The translations under genes were made by a program, and so were the position numbers. 64,000 nucleotides of DNA, taken from assembly GCF_030272615.1 (NCBI RefSeq), contig NC_081405.1, positions 572,788,252-572,852,251 of the forward strand, written 5' to 3'. A model generated the notes under the pieces. It ran no database searches. It was given only the letters and a program-made list of their open reading frames with translations, and was not told the DNA's origin. Within the stretch, counting starts at the first letter, position 1. Each line of letters begins with the position of its first letter. Below, one piece after another: positions 44,451 through 54,797 of this stretch. This stretch comes from Cryptomeria japonica. Lineage: Eukaryota; Streptophyta; Pinopsida; Cupressales; Cupressaceae.

Positions 44451-45333
44451 TATGCCTTATATGGGACCAAAAAGTGGTGTGGCCATTTTTTGGTCCTTCA
44501 TATTTTTGCACTTACCTACTAGAATTCTCTTAAATTCATCTTCCAAATTAATAAAACCAATAGTTTCTCTAATTTAAATTTCTAACCAAGGATCAAGTCC
44601 TCATATGTAGTTACTTTTTAGTATATAAACTTTTATTGACTAATAAAAAGCATCAATACTTTGAAACATAATATATAAAAGATATTATTATATTATGAAA
44701 TGGACTCATGAGACTACTTTCCAACTACTATAAATTGCATCAAATCTTCTTGTAGGTCTATACTTTAACCAAATTGTCTTAAGAACTTAGTTTGTAACTT
44801 AGTCAATAGTGTATTGAATTGAATATAAAAATTACATACCAATGTCATATTGCATGTCTTAAAGTATTTCCAAAATAAAGGATATCAACATATTCATGGT
44901 AGATTTGATATTCTATCATCAATTATTTGTATATCTTCATATGTTTTGAAGCATTTTACCTAAATAGGGGGAAGAATAAGGAACCTAATTGAAGGCATTT
45001 ATAGGAATCTCGTGGAAATCATATGTATACATACATGTTTATTCATTGGAAAAAAATCACTCTAGGTCTAGCTAATCCAAAATTTACAAGTTAAATATAT
45101 GAATCTTACGAGCCCTCATTCTAATTCTCATATTTTTATTCCCAATTTGACACAATCAACAATAAGGTAAAATATAGGGGTACCTCACCTCTTTAGAATT
45201 AAATTTTATATTATAAAAGGAAACCAAACTTCCTCAAGGTCTATATTATTAGTCCATGGCCATGCTAGATAAATTAATGACTATTATAATGTTATTCCAA
45301 TTAAAGGGCTTGTGGTGTTTATTCATACATCAA
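44451..45333. other. unassigned AT-rich DNA
   Basis: No feature recognised. Confidence 0.4.
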
Positions 45334-45338
45334 TATAT

Positions 45339-45432
45339 TATTGCAAGGTATGCACCCTTGGTCTACTTGTGTTGTGCAATGCAAGGAATGGGTTTGCGAC
45401 ATGGCTTAACCGCCTCCTGTGGATTTCCAACA
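45339..45432 (+). repeat. TRIM LTR 1
   Basis: 94 bp, near-identical to LTR 2 over its whole length (GGGTTTGCGACATGGCTT is shared exactly). Confidence 0.8.
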
Positions 45433-45555
45433 AGTAGTATCAGAGCTTGGCCAGGGGTTCAAACCCCCCACTTGTGCTAGGGGGATTGTTGCAAGGTGTG
45501 TGCCCTTGGTCTCCTTGTGTTATGCAACACAAGCGATGGGTTTGCGACATGGCTT

Positions 45556-46609
45556 TGTTAGGTCCTAGAGACAATTGAGAGGGGGGGGGGGGTGAATCAA
45601 TTGTCTCATAAATTCAAACCAAAAACCATTTAACCAACTTAATGCTTAATACCGGTAAACCAGTTAAGTATGCCGGTAGATAGTGCTAACAATAAATTGC
45701 TATACCAGTAAAGATTAATGCATGAAACATAAACATAAAGTCATCCACAACACATAACACCAATATTTGTACGTGGAAACCTTGTAAGGGGAAAAGCCAC
45801 GGTGGGAAACCTTACCCACAATCAAATGATACTACTGCAGATAGTAAGTATACATAAATGGGGTTTGCACATGCATAAAGGCCAACAACCTAGAGCTCAC
45901 TGCTCAATCACAAAATGGGAGTCACACTGACTACAATTGGATGGTTAAATCCAATAAGAATGTACTGCACAAAATAGCATCTTCATATGCTGGATTCAGT
46001 ATTGGTGTAATGCTGATATGCTTCTACAAAAACCTAGCTTCACCTTCAAATGATGTCTTCGTGTATACCTCTGCTTAATCTCGCATATACCTTCTTACAA
46101 ATCTTTTTTGCATTCCACATTTGATCTTACAAATAAGATCTTACATTTATACCATAACCTAAGACCAATTTTAGTAGGTCGACTCTACAAGATATTACAA
46201 AAAAACATTTTACAAACAATATAATATCTGATGCAATAATCGATTGAACATGTCGGCTTAATGCATTTACAATAATAATAAATCATGTCCATAGCGTGCC
46301 ATGCTGATCTGGAAAAGATAAATATGCCGGTGTAACCCTGGACCTATTTACCAGTAAAAGCAAATATGCAAATATGAATATACCAATGATTAATTCTTCA
46401 AAACAAAGTGTCCACATGATGTCTTCGACATTACACAGTGTCTTCCATATCATTCCAAGTGCCGGTGAACATTATATCCTACCGGTGAACCATATACCAG
46501 TAACTGTGCAATAGTTACTTGCTTGCCAGTGAATGTTGCTGGATCTCCAAAGTGCTAGTGTTCCAGTAGGTGTTGACATCAATGAAAAAACCATACCAAA
46601 ATACCAACA
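45556..46609 (-). repeat. 3' LTR of copia copy 1
   Basis: 1054 bp, with G12 at 45581-45592. Differences from the 5' LTR seen by eye are mainly transitions. Confidence 0.95.
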
Positions 46610-46970
46610 ATCTCCCCCTTTGGTATTGATGGCAATACAAGAAGGAAAAACCATCAAAGTGCCAAAATAGAAATGCCAAATACCAAAAACAAACAATCTC
46701 TCCTAAACAACAATCTCTCCCCCTAGGAGCAACATGTGTTTATCCAAAGATTTATTTTCAATACCAATCTTTCTATCAATCTTTCCTCAAAGATAATGTG
46801 TTTTTCCATAGATATCTCTCCCCCTTTGACATCAAATGCCAAAGTTCATATACAAAATACCAATCAATTCAATATACCAACTACTCCCCCTGAGAAGTAG
46901 CTTCCTCATCAAAGACCAGAGTAAAAGATTTGTCTTTCAATTCTGCCAGTTGATGACAATCATCAACTGT
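46610..46970 (-). other. copia copy 1 3' region with four polypurine-tract motifs
   Basis: Between the pol stop (46971) and the 3' LTR. AGGGGGAGA-like purine tracts (minus strand) occur at about 46611-46621, 46716-46724, 46817-46825 and 46884-46891. Only the first abuts the LTR. Confidence 0.75.
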
Positions 46971-47345
46971 CTAAGTTTCTACTGGTGGTGGTATGACTCC
47001 AAGCTGATCTCTGAGATATTCAAAAGTCTCCTTAGGCAAAGGTTTTGTGAAAATATCTGCAAGCTGTTCTTTAGTATTCACATAAACCAGTTTTATCTCC
47101 TTTTCTTCAACTTTTTCCCTTAGAAAATTCAGTTTGATAGAAATATGTTTAGTTTTAGAGTGTAATACCGGATTCTTAGATATATCAATTGCTGCAGTGT
47201 TATCACAATATATAGTAATAGGTTCCTTGTATTTTACCTTTATGTCTTTCAACATTTGCTTAAGCCATAGTACCTGTGTATAGTTAGTTGCTGCTGCAAC
47301 ATATTCTGATTCTACTGTTGATAAAGATGTACAACTCTGTTTCTT
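46971..47345 (-). pseudogene. copia copy 1 RNase H C-terminal part
   Basis: LSKKQSCTSLSTVESEYVAA, then MLKDIKVKYKEPITIYCDNT, HSKTKHISIKLNF, LADIFTKPLPKETFEYLRDQ and a stop at 46971. It contains the conserved 'S..E.EY.A' and 'CDN..A' residues of copia RNase H. It is out of frame with the part upstream because of a small deletion at about 47346-47352, where some codons expected between FFLG and LSKK are missing. Confidence 0.9.
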
Positions 47346-47347
47346 AC

Positions 47348-48088
47348 TTAACCAAGAAAGAATGCTCCTCCAGTGGTTCTTTTTCTATCATCCATATCTC
47401 CTGCCCAATTTGCATCTGTGTATGCACATAGATCAAAAATTTCATCTCTAGGATACCATAATCCAAGATTTGCAGTGCCTTGTAAGTATCGGAAAATCCT
47501 TTTTACTGTTGATTCATGATTTTCCCTAGGATTACTTTGAAATCTAGAAACAATACATACTGCATTCAGAATATCAGGCCTGGTTTGTGTCAAATACAGT
47601 AAACCTCCTATCATAGATTTGTATCTAGTTGGATTAACAGGTGTAGATTCATCCCTTTGAGATAATTTGTCATTTGTAGTCATAGGTGTGCTTACCAGTT
47701 TAGAGTTTTCCATCCCAAATTTCTTTAGTAATTCTTTCAAGTACATGGATTGACTCAAAAATATACCTTTATCAGTCTGTGAAATCTGCAATCCTAAAAA
47801 GAATTTTATTTCTCCAATCCTAGACATTTCAAATTCTTGCTAAATTTTAATAGAAAATTTTGTACATAATCCATCTTCTCCTCCAAAGATTATATCATCA
47901 ACGAATACTTCTATAATCAAGATGTCATCATCAGTTATTTTATAATATAAATTGCTGTTTGCATTTCCTTTAGTAAAACCAATCTTTAAAAGATACTTAT
48001 CCAACCTTGCATACCAAGCTCTTGGGGCTTGTTTCAATCCATACAGAGCTTTTCTTAACTTGCAAACCATATCATTGCCATCTGTCAA
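47348..48088 (-). pseudogene. copia copy 1 RT C-terminal and RNase H N-terminal part
   Basis: MVCKLRKALYGLKQAPRAWY, the catalytic VFVDDIIFGG, a TAG stop at 47840-47842 (frame intact), then SRIGEIKFFLGLQISQTDKG and CAYTDANWAGDMDDRKRTTG. Standard copia RT thumb and RNase H start. The join to the upstream RT piece needs one extra base near 48085-48090 (QPDGFL/TDGNDM). Confidence 0.9.
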
Positions 48089-48921
48089 AGAAATCCATCA
48101 GGTTGTTCAATATAGACTTCCTCTTCAAGATCTCCATTCAAGAATGCACATTTAATATCCATTTGATAAACTTTGTAGTTCTTGTGAGCTGAAAAAGCCA
48201 TGAATAATCTGACTGCCTCAATTCTAGCTACCGGTGCAAAGGTTTCATTGTAATCAACTCCTGCTTTCTGAGAATATCCCTTACACACTAGTCTTGCTTT
48301 ATTTCTGACAACCTTACCATCTTCATTAAGTTTGTTTCTAAATACCCATTTGGTTCCAATTATATTTTTATCTTTAGGCCAGGGAACTAATGTCCAAGTA
48401 TTATTTTTCTCAATTTGTCCTAATTCTTCTTCCATAGCTTTAATCCAAAATTTATCTTCACATGCCTCATTGATAGATGATGGTTCAATTTGAGAAATAA
48501 GACATACCTCTTCATTTGCCAATCTTCCTCTTTTCATAACTTCTTTAAATTTGTTTCCAATTATCTGATCTTCAGAATGATTCAATCTTACATACCAGGG
48601 TGTCTTAGTTTGATGTTGTTCTTCAATTACTATGGAATCCTTTGATGGTATTGGGGTAACTGGATCTTCATTCTGTACCGGTGGATTTAGTGTAGGTTCA
48701 TTTATCACAATTTCTGTTGCCGGTTCAGAGTCTATATACCTTGAAGTTCCTTTGAATTGTTCATCAATCTTTACATTTGTACTCTCAACAATTTTCTGCA
48801 ATCTCTTATTAAAACATCTATATTCTTTGCTCTTAGATGAATAACCAAGAAATATTCCTTCATCACTTCTAGGATCAAATTTGCCAATATACCCATCTCT
48901 TCTAATATAATATTTACTTCC
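48085..48921 (-). pseudogene. copia copy 1 integrase C-terminus and RT N-terminal part
   Basis: After the frameshift: [40 protein letters not shown] (integrase C-terminal fold), a variable linker, then [92 protein letters not shown]. The RT catalytic first Asp ([10 protein letters not shown]) is present. Confidence 0.95.
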
Positions 48922-50740
48922 AAAAAATTCTAAAATACTTAAGAGTAGGAGTATTACCAAACCATAGTTCATGAGGGATCTTACCGGTTTCACCTTTGAT
49001 GTGAACTTTGTTGAATGTATAGACAACAGTGCTAACTGTTTCTCTCCAATACACATGTGGTAAATTTGCTTCAGATAATATACTTCTTGCTGCATCCAAG
49101 ATAGTTCTGTTTTTCCTTTCAACAACTCCATTCTGCTGTGGTGTCCGAGGTGCTGATAATTGTCTTCTGATTCCATTCACTTCACAAAATGTATTAAAGT
49201 CCTTAGATGTGAATTCTCCTCCTTGATATGATCTTAAACATTTGATTTTCTTACCGGTTTCATTTTCAACCATTGCTTTGAACAGTTTGAACTTTCCAAG
49301 TGCTTCTGATTTTTCCTTGAGAAAAGTAACCCAACACATTCTAGAATAATCATCAATAATTAGCATGAAATATCTATCACCTTGTAAGCTTTTAGTTCTA
49401 GCTGGACCACATAAGTCAGTGCGAATTAAATCAAGAGCATTATTGGATTTTTTTGGAATACTTTTGAAACTAGCTCTAACTTGTTTTCCAAATTGACATT
49501 CCTTACATATTGTATTCTGAGGTTTCACAATTTTAGGTAGATCTCTAACTGCCTTAGAAGTATTGATTTTTACTATGCAATCAAAGTTTACATGACATAG
49601 TCTCTTATGCCATAACCAGCTTTCATCTATATGTGCAATCAAGCATTCCTTTTCACTGTTATTCAAATGAAAGATATTACCTCTAGTCTGATTATCGGTT
49701 GCAATTTCCAAACTAGTTCTATTCATGATTTTGCATTTTCCATTTTTAAATTGTAACTGAAATCCCTTCTCAACTAATTGACCAACACTTAAAAGATTAT
49801 GCTTTAATCCTTCAACATGGTAGACATTATCAGTGTTATGCTTACTATCAAGAGATATTGAACCTTTACCTTTGATTGAACAGGCTTTGTCATCTCCAAA
49901 TCTTACTAAACCTCTATTGTATTCTTGAAAGTTCAAGAATTTGCCTTTGTCTCCTGTCATATGATGTGAGCATCCTGAGTCAATGATCCATTCATCCTTT
50001 ACTTCAACTTTAGCTGCTAGGGCTTGTTCTACCGGTTGAGCAGTAGGTGCCGGTTGATCTTCTATTATAGCAACAAAAACCCATCCATTGTCTGCTAGAT
50101 CCTCATCAAAATCATCAGTCACACCTTCATCAGCAATGTAACAAGATTTGTCTTTGTTCTTCTTAAATTTGTATATCTGATATTCAGGATTAGGCTTGTA
50201 TGTTCTTCTAGCTTCTTCTCTTAGTCTAGCATGTCTATCAAGGCATCTCGAAGCCATATGACCAATATTATTGCAGTTGAAACATTTAAAGGGTGCTTTA
50301 CCTTCATACTTACTTCCAACCGGACCTTTTGGCATTTTCCTTGCAAATAGTGCTTCAAGTTCTTCAAGCTCTTCATTCTCCTTCCTAGTTTCTTCAAGTT
50401 CTCTTGCATAAAAGGCTTTCCAGTCTGATTTGTCAAATGATGGAGGAGATGATGTTGATGCTTTAAAGGCCAAATCTGTCTTTATAGTAGCAACAGGACC
50501 AAATTCCTCAATTTCAAAGGCTGAAAGTTTTCCAATCAATGTATCCCTAGTTACTGATGTATTAGGCATTGTTCTCAACTCATTTATAGCAGTAACCTTC
50601 ATTTTATATGCCGGTGGCAATCCTCTTAAGATTTTTGAAACAATTTCATCCTCACTTAAGGTTCCTCCACAACATTTAATACCCAAAACAATTTCATTTA
50701 CTCTTTCCATAAAAGCAGAAATGCTTTCATCTTCTTCCAT
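48914..50740 (-). pseudogene. copia copy 1 gag C-terminus, protease and integrase core
   Basis: 608 open codons. Gag helices (FMERVNEIVLGIKCCGG), an intact CCHC knuckle CFNCNNIGHMASRC, protease DEWIIDSGCSHHMTGDKGKF (catalytic DSG), GAG-pre-integrase WLWHKRLCHVNF with KECQFGKQ, then the integrase core LIRTDLCGP ... CLRSYQGGEF ... [10 protein letters not shown]. The second integrase Asp is Tyr here (codon 49226-49228); the copy at 60958 has Asp. A sixth T in a run (plus-strand A6 at 48922-48927) shifts the frame, giving the false end FRIFWK. Confidence 0.95.
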
Positions 50741-50761
50741 TTTTAGATGTTCATACTTAAC

Positions 50762-51106
50762 TCAGAAGCTTTCAAGTTTTGCAATCTTGACTGTGGAATC
50801 TCCTTCATTCAGTGTTTCCAAATGATCCAAAATAGCTTTAGCAATAGACCTATCTAATAATCCCATGATTTGTTGATCTGATAATGCACTCAGAATTGCT
50901 TCTCTTGCTTTGCAATCATTCTCCTCATTTTTAGCTAAGGTAGTTGGAGTAGTCTGATAAGCTACAGCAGCAGTATAACCATTCTTTGTAACTTCCCAGA
51001 TGTCTTTACCAATGCAGTTCAGATGTGTCTCCATCCCGATCTTCCATATCCCATAGTTGGTTCCATCGAGTTTAGGACCGTCGTTCCTGAAATAATTAGT
51101 AGACAT
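50762..51106 (-). pseudogene. copia copy 1 gag N-terminus, stopped at codon 115
   Basis: MSTNYFRNDGPKLDGTNYGI, WKIGMETHLNCIGKDIWEV ... HLETLNEGDSTVKIAKLESF then TGA. The other copy has CGA (Arg) at the same codon 115 (62408-62410), so this is a single CG-to-TG transition. Typical copia Gag start (LDGxNYxxWK). Start chosen because both copies share it just after the PBS. Confidence 0.95.
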
Positions 51107-51148
51107 TGGATCTCCTCAAGTTGTTAAACTTTTGCAAAAGAGGACTGA

Positions 51149-51160
51149 GCTCTGATACCA
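51149..51160 (-). other. PBS of copia copy 1
   Basis: TGGTATCAGAGC on the minus strand, two bases inside the 5' LTR. Confidence 0.95.
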
Positions 51161-51162
51161 AT

Positions 51163-52215
51163 TGTTAGGTCCCGGAGACAACTGAGAGGGGGGGGGGGTG
51201 AATCAGTTGTCTCATAAATTCAAACCAAAAACCATTTAACCAACTTAATGCTTAATACTGGTAAACCAGTTAAGTATGCCGGTAGACAGTGTTAACAATA
51301 AATTGCTATACCGGTAAAGATTAATGCATGAAACATAAATATAAAGTCATCCACAACACATAACACCAATATTTGTACGTGGAAACCCTATAAGGGGAAA
51401 AACCATGGTGGGAAACCTTACCCACAATCAGATGATACTATTGCAGATAGTAAGTGTACATAAATGGGGTCTGCACATGCAGAAAGGCCAACAACCTAGA
51501 GCTCACTGCTCAATCACAAAATGGGAGTCACACTGACTACAGTTGGATGGTTAAATCCAATAAGAATGTACTACACAAAATAGCATCTTCATATACTGGA
51601 TTCAGTACTAGTGTAATGCTGATATGCTTCTACAAAAACCTAACTTCACCTTCAAATGATGTCTTCGTGTATACCTCTGCTTAATCTCGCATATACCTTG
51701 TCACAAATCTTTTTCACATTCCACATTTGATCTTACAAATAAGGTCTTACATTTATAGCATAACCTAAGGCCAATTTTAGTAGGTCAACTCTACAAGATA
51801 TTACAAAAAAACATTTTACAAGCAATATAATATCCGATGCAATAACCGATTGAACATGTTGGCTTAATGCATTTACAATAATAATAAATCATCTCCATAG
51901 CATGCCATGCTGATCTGGAAAAGATAAACCTGCCGGTGTAACCCTGGACCTATTTGTCGGTAAAAGCAAATGTGCAAATATGAATATACCAATGATTAAT
52001 TCTTCAAAACAAAGTGTCCACACGATGTCTTCGACATTATCAAGTGTCTTCCATATCATTCCAAGTGCCGGTGAACATTATATCCCGCCGGTGAACCATA
52101 TACCAGTAATTGTGCAATAGTTACTTGCTTGCCGGTGAATGTTGCTGGATCTCCAAAGTGCTAGTGTTCCAGTAGGTGTTGACATCAATGACAAAACCAT
52201 ACCAAAATACCAACA
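51163..52215 (-). repeat. 5' LTR of copia copy 1
   Basis: 1053 bp, with G11 at 51188-51198. Confidence 0.95.
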
Positions 52216-52223
52216 GGCTTATT

Positions 52224-53627
52224 TGATGATACAATGAATCAATAAGGATCAGGACAACTACTGAGAGGGGGGGTGAATTAGTAGATAGACAACTGACTAA
52301 ACTTTCACCAAACTCAAAAACAATCTCTTAAATCAATCACTGAACTAATTGGTTCAAACACTGAGTAATAAACTATAATAGCACTAACAGTTTACCGGTT
52401 TGACTGGCATATCAAAATAAATAGTATAACAACTCTAAAACTCCCAAACCATGTAACCAAAACATCTTAATACTTTACTAACAATAGTAAAAGCTTATTT
52501 TAGATAACTGCCAGTCATCTTAACATAACTAAGTGGATTTAATAGATAAGAAAATTAACCATATCAAACATAACCACAAAAACCATTCACCACTTAACAC
52601 AATGATTTTTGATGTGGAAACCCTAATGGGAAAAACCACGATGGGGATGAATACCCACAACTATTCTGAACACTTCCGAAGTTTGCCGTGTTAGAAGCCA
52701 AGCCTATTAAAGCTTTACAAAATGTCATGTTAAGAACAGATCCTGTTAGGGACCACCTGGTTAAGGGATTGACTATAATTCCCTGCTAGAAGCAATACCT
52801 TGTTAGGAGTAACCACGATAGAGGATTTGAAATCCAAGCTAATGGATCACCTAGCTAGAGGATTTAGAAAGCACTAAGCCTATTAAAGCTTACCCGGTTA
52901 AGGGATTTAACTGTTGTAATTGTTAGAAAACAACATGGGTTTGCTGATATGATAAATAGCACTACTCTGCTTGATCAGATCCTTTTCATGCTTCTATCTA
53001 CCTTCACACATACTACAGATACTCCTTCTAGTTTGGCAATCAATCACACCGACACTTAACCAAAATTGTCAACACTACAACAAAATAACTCATCGACCTT
53101 ATAAGCAAAACAATAGGTCAGTAACACATCACAAACCTAAGATCTCATAGAGATTACAAACAAATCGGTTCAACTATGTCTATCAGATTACATAGCAATA
53201 ATTTCACATTGTTCAAGACAACCTTGACCGCTCCTTGATCACCACTTCATTGATTCCTGTAACTCATCATGCAGTTTCTACTTCGTGCAATGCATTCACT
53301 CATTCCCAAAATAAAACCATTATCTCTACGCGCCAGAAACCACTTGAAACTAATCACATATAACATGCATATGTGGCATAATCATTACCGACCATCATTT
53401 GATAATAAATCAATACAACCGATTCACCAAGCTCCATCAGTTAGGGATTGACACATCAATAGGTAGGGTTATCGGTTGATCTCATTGCTTCTAAATTAAT
53501 ACCGGTTTCCTTCACTTGCTCACCTACCGGTTGCAAAACAACATCATAACAACATCATTACCGGTTACAATTGACATCAATGACAATACAATAGTTCATC
53601 AATGCAATCTTCAATCAAATGCTAACA
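52224..53627 (-). mobile_element. solo LTR, copia type, in the TRIM
   Basis: Begins ATTTGATGATACAATG and soon reaches ACTGAGAGGGGGGGTGAATTAG (G7 at 52267-52273); it ends CAAATGCTAACA. It has the 'gtggaaaccctaatgggaaaaaccac' block shared with the other LTRs. The right flank TTAAC continues the TRIM LTR; the left flank reads TTATT, so either the duplication has decayed or the left end is misplaced by some bases. No internal sequence. Confidence 0.65.
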
Positions 53628-53659
53628 TTAACTGCCTCTAGTGGATTTCCAACATATAT

Positions 53660-53833
53660 CATATGGTAAATACATCATATGGTATGTGGTGTTTATTAAT
53701 ACATCATATGGTAAATGCACAAAATGATTTTTTCCTAGATTTAGTATTCACTCACACATTAATCCAACATTCTCATCAATTCATGTATCACCATAATTCA
53801 TAAATTAGTAATTAACACACACAATCATAATAG
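53660..53833. other. TRIM flank with 'catcatatggta' repeats
   Basis: Three CATATGGTA words. The stretch TGTGGTGTTTATTAATACATCA repeats the left flank of the TRIM at 45311-45332 with one change. Confidence 0.6.
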
Positions 53834-54792
53834 TGTTGGCAATTGACACTCATCCGGTGGCTTCTGATGCTTGATTGATGGTTTAGGGTTGTCATTGATG
53901 GCAACTCTTCATGAGATTCCCATCTAGTGATCACGGATCTTGATATCAAGAAGCGAATGCCAACGGGTAGCCAGTTAACCAATATTTTAGGTTGAATAGA
54001 GCAATTTGGTCTGGAAGCTTTCCAGTGATTGTAGTGTCATGAAACATGTATAGGATGATTGGGCCAACATAGAGACATCTCTTTATCATCAATTTGGTGA
54101 TTCACATTTATCTTTGGTGATCCAGTCAAGCTGACATAAGACTACACGTTACATTAGTTGGCCGACCTGGTGAATGATCTATTTTGTGATTGCGGATATA
54201 TAAGACCAGTGTAGATGATCTTTTTGATGTATGGTATGATTTTATGCGGGCGAGTGGTGATCGAGAATCCTTTGTAGTGCAGTTTCACGTGTGCTTTCTT
54301 GATCCGGTAGTTGACTGAGGCAGAGAACATAGCAAAACATAGTAGGACAACATAGGTGATACAATAAATGTATTTGACACTTAACCGGAACTCATCCAGG
54401 CATTGTAGATGCTATTTTGGAGTTCATTTGCAGTAATTCATCATTGTAATTAATCAGTAAGGCAGTCAGCCTTTCGAGCATGTAGCCCTTATTGTATTTG
54501 AGCAGTGAGCTCTAGGCATTGTACTTGAATGCAAGTGCATTCCCCATTTTATAATATTGTTTTACTACTGGCCATAGTGGAATAATATTGTGGGTTCAAA
54601 TCCCACCGTGGTTTTTCCCATTTGGGTTTCCATGTAAAAATCCTGAGGTTATGATTTTGTGGTTGGTTACTTTGTATTTCCGCATTTCAGTTTCATGTTT
54701 ATGCTTCTGGTGGTTTAAAGTTAAGTCAAAAATTGTATCAACTAGTAGATCATTGATTCACCCCCCCCTCTCAGTGATCCTTGATTCGAACA
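53834..54792 (+). mobile_element. solo LTR, copia type, plus orientation
   Basis: TGTTGGCAATTGACACTC ... CCTTGATTCGAACA, 959 bp. Flanks AATAG (53829-53833) and AAAAG (54793-54797) form a 5-bp duplication with one mismatch. TATATAAG at 54197-54204, the 'gagcagtgagctctagg' block near 54500, the 'tcccaccgtggtttttccc' block near 54602, and C8 at 54761-54768. Confidence 0.85.
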
Positions 54793-54797
54793 AAAAG

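Larger units (their letters stand above)
45556..52215 (-). mobile_element. complete Ty1/copia element, 6.66 kb
   Basis: LTRs 45556-46609 (3') and 51163-52215 (5'), with ends TGTTGG...CTAACA on the minus strand. PBS TGGTATCAGAGC is at 51149-51160 and the purine tract AAAGGGGGAGA abuts the 3' LTR. Perfect 5-bp target duplication GGCTT (45551-45555, 52216-52220). Gag, protease, integrase, RT and RNase H follow in copia order. The coding region has one nonsense change in gag and several lesions in pol, so it is not autonomous now. It sits in the second LTR of the TRIM and is inverted relative to the copy at 60958. Confidence 0.97.
45339..53654 (+). mobile_element. TRIM element of about 240 bp, split by two copia insertions
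   Basis: LTR one (45339-45432, 94 bp) runs TATTGCAAGG...TTTCCAACA. The internal part is only 54 bp, with PBS-like TAGTATCAGAGC (45435-45446; first codon-like TGG changed to TAG) and a purine tract CTAGGGGGAT. LTR two begins TGTTGCAAGG at 45487, breaks at GACATGGCTT (45555), and ends after the two insertions with CTAGTGGATTTCCAACA (53654). The target duplication TATAT is perfect (45334-45338, 53655-53659). The size and lack of coding fit terminal-repeat retrotransposons in miniature. Confidence 0.8.

Noticed and set aside
45433-45486. tRNA-like B box (GGTTCAAACCCC) suggesting a tRNA gene or SINE
   Set aside because: No A box or cloverleaf; the sequence is the PBS and interior of a TRIM between two LTRs.
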